A stretch of 64,000 bases of DNA from an uncultured Nitrospirales bacterium. GTDB taxonomy: Bacteria; Nitrospirota; Nitrospiria; Nitrospirales; UBA8639. The first letter of the stretch is position 1. The number at the start of each line of letters is the position of its first letter. The notes under the pieces are model-generated. The model was not told the DNA's origin and ran no database searches. It was given only the letters and a program-made list of their open reading frames with translations. Shown here one piece after another: positions 59,431 through 64,000 of this stretch. The position numbers and the translations under genes are program-made. Where the stretch lies: positions 1,881,001 through 1,945,000 of the forward strand of contig OX638327.1 of NCBI GenBank assembly GCA_951812745.1. The letters run 5' to 3'.

Positions 59431-62273
59431 CGGTCGCAGAGCGTCGGATGCTCGGGGGCACCGCCCACGGAATCACGATAATTCCAGCAGCGCTCGCATT
59501 TCTCTCCTTCCGCCTTGACGACGTTCACGCTCATACCCAGCGCCTCCTCACTTGCCAGGTGTTTCTCGCCGGCCGGGTGTTCGGTGGAACGGACGACCAC
59601 CTGGGACACGATGAACAGCGTCGGCAACTCTTGTTCATAGGCTTGCAGAAACCCGTACAAGGCCGGAACGACGTTCAGCACCACGCGAGCCTCCAGCGAT
59701 GATCCGATGACTTTTTCTCTCCGCTGTTGTTCCAATGCCGCAAGGACCACGGTCCGGATGGCCAGTAATTGTTTCCAGTTGGCTTCCAGGTCCGCTTCGC
59801 CGGATATTGTCACGGGCTCGGGAAAGGTCGAAAGGTGGACCGAGTCCTCCGGAGACGTTTCTCTGCCCGGCACGGCGTCCCACACGTCTTCCGCGGTAAA
59901 GCTCAGGATGGGGGCCATGAGCCGGGCCAGTCCCGTGACGATGTGATACAGGACCATTTGCGAACCCCGTCGCAGGGGCGAGTCCGCGCGAGAGGTGTAA
60001 AGCCGGTCCTTCAGAATGTCCAGGTAGGTCGCACTCATGTCCACGGAACAGAAGTAGTCCAGTTCATGCACGATCTGCCGGAAATCGAATTCCTCGTAGC
60101 CCTGCCGCACGTGACGGATAAGGTTGTTGAATCGCAGCAGGGCCCACCGGTCCAATTCCGGCAATTGTGATACCTCCACGTTATGCGCCGGGTTGTGCGG
60201 GTCGTAGTCATAGACGTTGCTGAGCAGGTACCGGCAGGTGTTCCGGATTTTCCGGTAGGCCTCGACCAATTGCGTGAGAATCTGCGATGAGATGCGCAGG
60301 TCCTCCTGGTAATCCTGGGCTGCAACCCACAGACGGAGGATTTCCGCACCGTGCTGTTTGATCACGTCCTGCGGCGCCACCACGTTGCCGGCCGACTTGG
60401 ACATCTTCTTGCCCTGCCCGTCCACCACGAACCCGTGGGTGAGCACGGCCCGATAGGGCGCCCGTCCGTCCGTGGTCACCGATGACAGGAGCGCGCTGTG
60501 GAACCAACCCCGGTGCTGGTCCGACCCTTCCAAATACAGGCTCGCCGGCCACCAGTCTTCGCCCTGCTGTTTCACGACCGCGGCATGACTCACCCCCGAC
60601 TCCAACCACACGTCCAGGATGTCCTGTTCCTTGTTGAATTCGGTTGACTCGCATGCCGCACAGGTTGTTCCGTCAGGGAGTAGTTCCCGCGCCGATCGTT
60701 CGAACCACACGTCCGCGCCATGCTCGCTCACGAGGCCGGCGATCCGGTCAATGACCTGCGGGTTGATCAACGGGGTCTGGCATTGCGCGCACGTGAATCC
60801 GGGAATCGGCGTTCCCCAAATCCGTTGACGGGACAAACACCAGTCCGGCCGGTTTTCGATCATGCCGAAAATGCGCTCGCGGCCTCGCTCAGGGATCCAT
60901 TGCACGCGGTCGATTTCTTCGAGCGCCCGCTCGCGCAACCGGCCTTCGTCCATGGACACGAACCATTGTTGCGTGGCGCGGAAGATCACCGGCTTCTTGC
61001 AGCGCCAGCAATGGGGATAGGAATGGATCAATTTGTCGTGGCCGACCAGCACGTCGAGTTGCCGGAGTGTTTCCACGATGGCCGGATCGGCCTTGAACAC
61101 GTGCTGCCCGGCAAATGCCTCGACCTCGTTCGTGAAACGTCCGTAATCATCGACCGGTACCAGGACCTGCAGAGGTTCGGTGAGGACCTGCCGCTGCCCG
61201 GACGCGTTGTATTTCGAAGTCAACAGATAGTCATCCATCCCATGACCCGGCGCGATATGCACGCACCCGGTTCCCTGTTCCAGGGTCACGAAGTCGCCAA
61301 GCAGAACCGGCGAAAGCCCCTTGCTCAAGGGTCGTTGACAGCGAAGGGCCTCGAATACGTCATTCCCTTTTTTGCGACCGATGATTTCAGGGTCTTTCAA
61401 ATCACATTCCTGGCATACCTTCTCGACCAACTCATCCGCCATGACCAGGACTTCGTCGCCGACGCGGACGAACGCATATTCGATTAAGGGATGAATCGCG
61501 ACAGCCTGATTCGCCGGAAGGGTCCACGGCGTCGTGGTCCAAATGACGATGGAGACTTTCTCGACGTCAGCCAGTTCAGGTATGCCAAAGAAATTGCCTG
61601 AAGCCAATTTCGCCGGGGAGTAATCACCAAACGGAAATTTCACATAGATGGAGGGAGAGGTATGATCCATGTATTCCACCTCGGCCTCGGCCAGGGCGGT
61701 CTGGTCCTGAGTGCACCACAGCACGGGTTTCAGCCCTTTGTACACCCCGCCCTGCTCCACGAATTTGCCGAACTCCCGAATGATGGTCGCCTCGTAGGCC
61801 TTGTCCATGGTGAGGTAGGGACGTTCCCAATCACCCAGCACGCCCAACCGTTGAAATTCGTCCCGTTGGATGTTCCAGAATTTGTCCGCGTACTCGCGGC
61901 ATTGCCGGCGCAGGTCCGTGGCGCTCATGTCCCTTTTCTTGTCGCCGAGTTGCTTCGTGACCTGGTGCTCGATGGGCAACCCGTGGCAATCCCAGCCCGG
62001 CACGTAGGGCGCCTGCATGCCTTCCATGGTGCGGGACTTGACGATGATGTCCTTGAGGATTTTATTGAGCGCGTGGCCGATGTGGATATGGCCATTGGCG
62101 TACGGCGGACCGTCATGCAGGACATACAGCGGCTTGCCCGCCCGTGAGGCCTGAATGCGTTGATAGAGCCCCTGCTTCATCCACCGCTCGACGAACTCCG
62201 GTTCGCGGTTCGGCAGGTTCCCTTTCATGGGGAATGCCGTCTTGGGCAAGTTGAGCGTTGATTTATAATCCAT
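59409..62273 (-). CDS. ileS: Isoleucyl-tRNA synthetase
   Basis: A 954-aa class I synthetase: HIGH as [15 protein letters not shown] (about residues 64-78), KMSKS as [14 protein letters not shown], an editing (CP1) domain with [13 protein letters not shown], anticodon-binding helices, and a C-terminal zinc finger (CERCWNYR and CDRCIEAV). It is of the bacterial, mupirocin-sensitive type by the zinc finger and length. First gene of an operon with lspA and the CxxC protein. Confidence 0.98.
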   Translation of the reverse strand: MDYKSTLNLPKTAFPMKGNLPNREPEFVERWMKQGLYQRIQASRAGKPLYVLHDGPPYANGHIHIGHALNKILKDIIVKSRTMEGMQAPYVPGWDCHGLPIEHQVTKQLGDKKRDMSATDLRRQCREYADKFWNIQRDEFQRLGVLGDWERPYLTMDKAYEATIIREFGKFVEQGGVYKGLKPVLWCTQDQTALAEAEVEYMDHTSPSIYVKFPFGDYSPAKLASGNFFGIPELADVEKVSIVIWTTTPWTLPANQAVAIHPLIEYAFVRVGDEVLVMADELVEKVCQECDLKDPEIIGRKKGNDVFEALRCQRPLSKGLSPVLLGDFVTLEQGTGCVHIAPGHGMDDYLLTSKYNASGQRQVLTEPLQVLVPVDDYGRFTNEVEAFAGQHVFKADPAIVETLRQLDVLVGHDKLIHSYPHCWRCKKPVIFRATQQWFVSMDEGRLRERALEEIDRVQWIPERGRERIFGMIENRPDWCLSRQRIWGTPIPGFTCAQCQTPLINPQVIDRIAGLVSEHGADVWFERSARELLPDGTTCAACESTEFNKEQDILDVWLESGVSHAAVVKQQGEDWWPASLYLEGSDQHRGWFHSALLSSVTTDGRAPYRAVLTHGFVVDGQGKKMSKSAGNVVAPQDVIKQHGAEILRLWVAAQDYQEDLRISSQILTQLVEAYRKIRNTCRYLLSNVYDYDPHNPAHNVEVSQLPELDRWALLRFNNLIRHVRQGYEEFDFRQIVHELDYFCSVDMSATYLDILKDRLYTSRADSPLRRGSQMVLYHIVTGLARLMAPILSFTAEDVWDAVPGRETSPEDSVHLSTFPEPVTISGEADLEANWKQLLAIRTVVLAALEQQRREKVIGSSLEARVVLNVVPALYGFLQAYEQELPTLFIVSQVVVRSTEHPAGEKHLASEEALGMSVNVVKAEGEKCERCWNYRDSVGGAPEHPTLCDRCIEAVT

Positions 62274-62310
62274 CGTCTTCTTCTGTCATGGGCATGAAAA
62301 AGCCCGAAGT

Positions 62311-62340
62311 TGTCATTCCCGCAAACGCGGGAATCCAGTG
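62311..62340. repeat. dRS3-like repeat (ATTCCC-N8-GGGAAT)
   Basis: Core ATTCCCGCAAACGCGGGAAT at 62315-62334, flanked by TGTC and CCAGTG. In reverse orientation it matches the element at 20030-20059 including the flanks (CACTGG...GACA), so both are copies of one dispersed family. Confidence 0.75.
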
Positions 62341-62389
62341 TCGTTCTCTTCTGCCCCTCTATTCCTGCGAACCCGCCTGGAATTAAAAC

Positions 62390-62427
62390 CCCCTGGATCC
62401 CCGATTAAGGATGTCGGGGATGACAGA
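62390..62427. repeat. GATCCCCGAT...GGGGATGACAG repeat
   Basis: Hairpin with arms ATCCCCGA and TCGGGGAT around a short centre; the sister of the element at 19335. Confidence 0.55.
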
Positions 62428-62442
62428 TTGGTGCGAGGCGTT

Positions 62443-62482
62443 CCATTTTCATCTCTGGGGGTGCAGGCGGCAAGCCTGCATG
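62443..62482. repeat. Left arm of a 40-bp inverted repeat flanking nadA
   Basis: Matches the reverse complement of 63739-63778 in 36 of 40 positions. An inner hairpin GCAGGC/GCCTGC is present. Confidence 0.75.
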
Positions 62483-62497
62483 AAGAATTTCCGCTCG

Positions 62498-63601
62498 TCA
62501 GCTGACCGCCATCATTCGATCGAGCGCAATCCGAGCCAGGACCTTGTCGTCGACCGGCACGGAAATCTGATTCACCACACAGCCTTGCGCGAGATTCTCC
62601 ATGCTCCAACACAGGTGAGCGGCATCGATCCGAAACATGGTCGCGCACCGGCACACGGTGGGAGACAGGAAGAACACCTGCTTGTCGGTTTCTTCGTTTT
62701 TCAGCCGGTTGACCAGATTCAACTCCGTCCCCACGGCCCACAAGGTCCCCGGTTCCGCCTGTTTGACCGTGCGAATGATAGTCTCCGTGGAGCCCACCGC
62801 ATCGGCTTGATTAACCACGTCTTCGTGGCATTCGGGATGCACGATGACCCGAATCCCCGGGTAGGTCTTCCGAAAATACTCCACGTGCGTGGGTTGAAAC
62901 ATCTGATGGACGCTGCAATGGCCCTTCCATAAAATCAGGCGGGCTTTTCGGATGGCCTCTTTCGTGTTGCCCCCGTAGGGCAGGTACGGGTCCCAGACGA
63001 TCATCTGTTCCCGCGGCATCCCCATGGTATTGGCCACGTTCCGTCCCAGATGCTCGTCCGGGAAGAACAGGATCTTTTCCCTCCGGGCCCAGCACCAGTC
63101 CATGACGGCCTTGGCATTAGACGATGTGCAGGTTATGCCCCCGTGCTCTCCGCAAAAGGCTTTGAGGACCGCGGCGGAGTTCACGTACACCGCCGGCATG
63201 ACGTCCTCTTCCACGGACAGCACGCGCCCCAGTTCTTCCCAACACTGATCCACCTGCTCGATGGCCGCCATATCCGCCATGGAACACCCCGCGGCCAAAT
63301 CTGGCAGAATGACGGTCTGGTTCGACCGGCTCAGAATATCCGCGGTTTCCGCCATGAAGTGGACGCCGCAAAAGACCACGTAGGGGTGCTGCGAGCGTTC
63401 CGCCGCCAACTTGGACAGCAACAAGGAATCCCCTCTCAGATCGGCGTGCACGATGACTTCGTCCCGCTGGTAGTTATGCCCCAGGATCAGCACCCGATCG
63501 CCGAGTGCCTTCTTGGCGGCCCGGGTCCGTTCAAAGAGTTCCTCGGCCGGGACCGACTCGTAATCGGTGATGGGGAATGCCCTGATTTCAACGGAATTCA
63601 C
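62498..63601 (-). CDS. nadA: Quinolinate synthase A
   Basis: A 367-aa iron-sulfur enzyme of de novo NAD synthesis (iminoaspartate plus DHAP to quinolinate). Three Cys ligands of the 4Fe-4S cluster are seen in VFCGVHFMAETADIL, near GHCSVHQ/HPECHEDVV, and SPTVCRCATMF. ILGHNYQRDEVI and LVNRLKNE are family motifs. nadB and nadC are not in the window. A short AT-richer leader precedes it. Confidence 0.95.
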   Translation of the reverse strand: MNSVEIRAFPITDYESVPAEELFERTRAAKKALGDRVLILGHNYQRDEVIVHADLRGDSLLLSKLAAERSQHPYVVFCGVHFMAETADILSRSNQTVILPDLAAGCSMADMAAIEQVDQCWEELGRVLSVEEDVMPAVYVNSAAVLKAFCGEHGGITCTSSNAKAVMDWCWARREKILFFPDEHLGRNVANTMGMPREQMIVWDPYLPYGGNTKEAIRKARLILWKGHCSVHQMFQPTHVEYFRKTYPGIRVIVHPECHEDVVNQADAVGSTETIIRTVKQAEPGTLWAVGTELNLVNRLKNEETDKQVFFLSPTVCRCATMFRIDAAHLCWSMENLAQGCVVNQISVPVDDKVLARIALDRMMAVS

Positions 63602-63738
63602 GCACGCACCTCTTCCTCCGGTGACTCAATTCTTATCAATGGCTTGCTCCCTTGTCTCGACGGTACAAAAATGTACCGAGTCTAAACTTTCGATTGTAGC
63701 AGATATGAAACATCCTGCAACAGTGCTCGGAGACCCCC

Positions 63739-63778
63739 CATGCAGGCTTGCCATCTGCACCACGAGAGATGAAAATGG
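63739..63778. repeat. Right arm of the 40-bp inverted repeat flanking nadA
   Basis: Partner of 62443-62482 with four mismatches. The similarity continues weakly beyond the arm (GAGGCG next to it in both copies). Confidence 0.75.
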
Positions 63779-63787
63779 CGCCTCTCA

Positions 63788-63819
63788 TAGGTCGGATCAG
63801 CGTAGCGTAATCCGACCTA
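63788..63819. repeat. TAGGTCGGAT-type palindromic repeat
   Basis: Arms TAGGTCGGAT and ATCCGACCTA around CAGCGTAGCGTA. Hairpins of the form GGTCGGAT...AGCGTAGCG...ATCCGACC are widespread dispersed repeats in bacteria, to my knowledge. Confidence 0.65.
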
Positions 63820-63925
63820 GGGCTGAACACCATGATGAAAAAGGGTATTTTAAAATTGTGCTAACAATTCGCAAGAATAGGGGATTCTATAGAATAGTTG
63901 ACGCCCTCTCCTTAGTGTAGCGGCG

Positions 63926-63955
63926 GCATCCCGGGTCAAAGCCTGGGACATGCCT
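63926..63955. repeat. GGCAT...ATGCC hairpin with CCCGGGTC core
   Basis: Related to the CCCCGGATC(A/G)AGTCCGGGG palindromes at 19960 and 32652. Arms GGCATCCCGGG and CCTGGGACATGCC are imperfect. Confidence 0.5.
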
Positions 63956-64000
63956 TTTGCCGCGATGTTCCTGGCCGCCTGAGATGCGGCGGCGACCAAT

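Larger units (their letters stand above)
63602..64000. other. Gene-poor 3' end of the window with repeats
   Basis: No gene is supported in these 399 bp. It holds the right arm of the nadA-flanking inverted repeat (63739-63778), a TAGGTCGGAT/ATCCGACCTA hairpin (63788-63819) and a GGCATCCCGGGTC.../...GGGACATGCC hairpin (63926-63955). A minus-strand frame is open from the window edge to 63850 (ending FYRIPYSCELLAQF), but it runs through the last repeat and I do not call it. Confidence 0.6.

Noticed and set aside
63850..64000. Minus-strand frame entering from the right edge, possible transposase C-terminus
   Set aside because: Only 50 codons are visible, it runs through a palindromic repeat, and it lacks a clear zinc-finger or catalytic motif.

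Overview
The window is a chromosomal segment of a Gram-negative bacterium with a coding GC content I judge to be in the upper 50s percent. It is built around the replication origin. Signs of a two-membrane cell are a SurA-like periplasmic chaperone/prolyl isomerase, lipoprotein signal peptidase, the YidC form with a large periplasmic domain, and several signal-peptide proteins. Gene content and order suggest Nitrospirota (Nitrospira-like), but this is an inference from general resemblance. No marker gene in the window settles it.

Layout. 1-8800: thrS, tRNA-Val, a tail-to-tail restriction-modification pair (Eco29kI-like GIY-YIG nuclease plus an SPPY-type amino-methyltransferase), a Fis-type regulator next to a DASS carboxylate/anion transporter, a Phd/VapC pair and an exported metallo-beta-lactamase-fold protein. 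8878-15900: mfd, a SurA-like PPIase, engB, smpB, dciA (DUF721) and an exported protein of unknown function. 16200-19200 is an accessory patch. It holds a ParD antitoxin with a frameshifted ParE, a DUF6884 plus GIY-YIG gene pair, an RHH antitoxin with only the C-terminal half of a PIN toxin, and an intact FitA/VapC-like pair. 19375-27669 is gyrA, gyrB, dnaN and dnaA, all on the minus strand.

The AT-rich stretch 27670-27925 carries several DnaA-box-like 9-mers, including a perfect inverted pair, and is the likely oriC. Beyond it lie two small DsrE/DsrH-like genes and hisS (minus), then the classical rightward cluster rpmH-rnpA-yidD-yidC-mnmE-mnmG-rsmG-parA-parB. Two perfect parS palindromes flank rsmG. 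Bactofilin and mnmA follow. A 1710-residue exonuclease-RecQ-UvrD fusion lies on the opposite strand between mnmA and an F1-only ATP synthase operon (atpHAGDC, no F0 genes). rluD and a small hypothetical gene follow.

The region 53001-56410 is a probable small genomic island. It starts at an intact tRNA-Arg(TCG) and ends at a 36-bp copy of that tRNA's 3' end. Between them are a lower-GC three-gene operon (a TIGR04255-family protein and two unknown proteins) and rmuC. It carries no visible integrase. The last part has a pirin-like gene, an Amt ammonium transporter, and a minus-strand ileS-lspA-small CxxC protein operon, then nadA framed by dispersed repeats.

Dispersed palindromic repeats are common. 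A CCCTCTCC/GGAGAGGG family has entered the coding sequence of mnmE, apparently in frame. An ATTCCC-N8-GGGAAT family (dRS3-like) occurs twice. A 40-bp imperfect inverted repeat flanks nadA. The best candidates for an undescribed system are the three-gene TIGR04255 operon at the tRNA-Arg attachment site, the DUF6884/GIY-YIG pair inside the toxin-antitoxin patch, and the giant exonuclease-RecQ-UvrD fusion.
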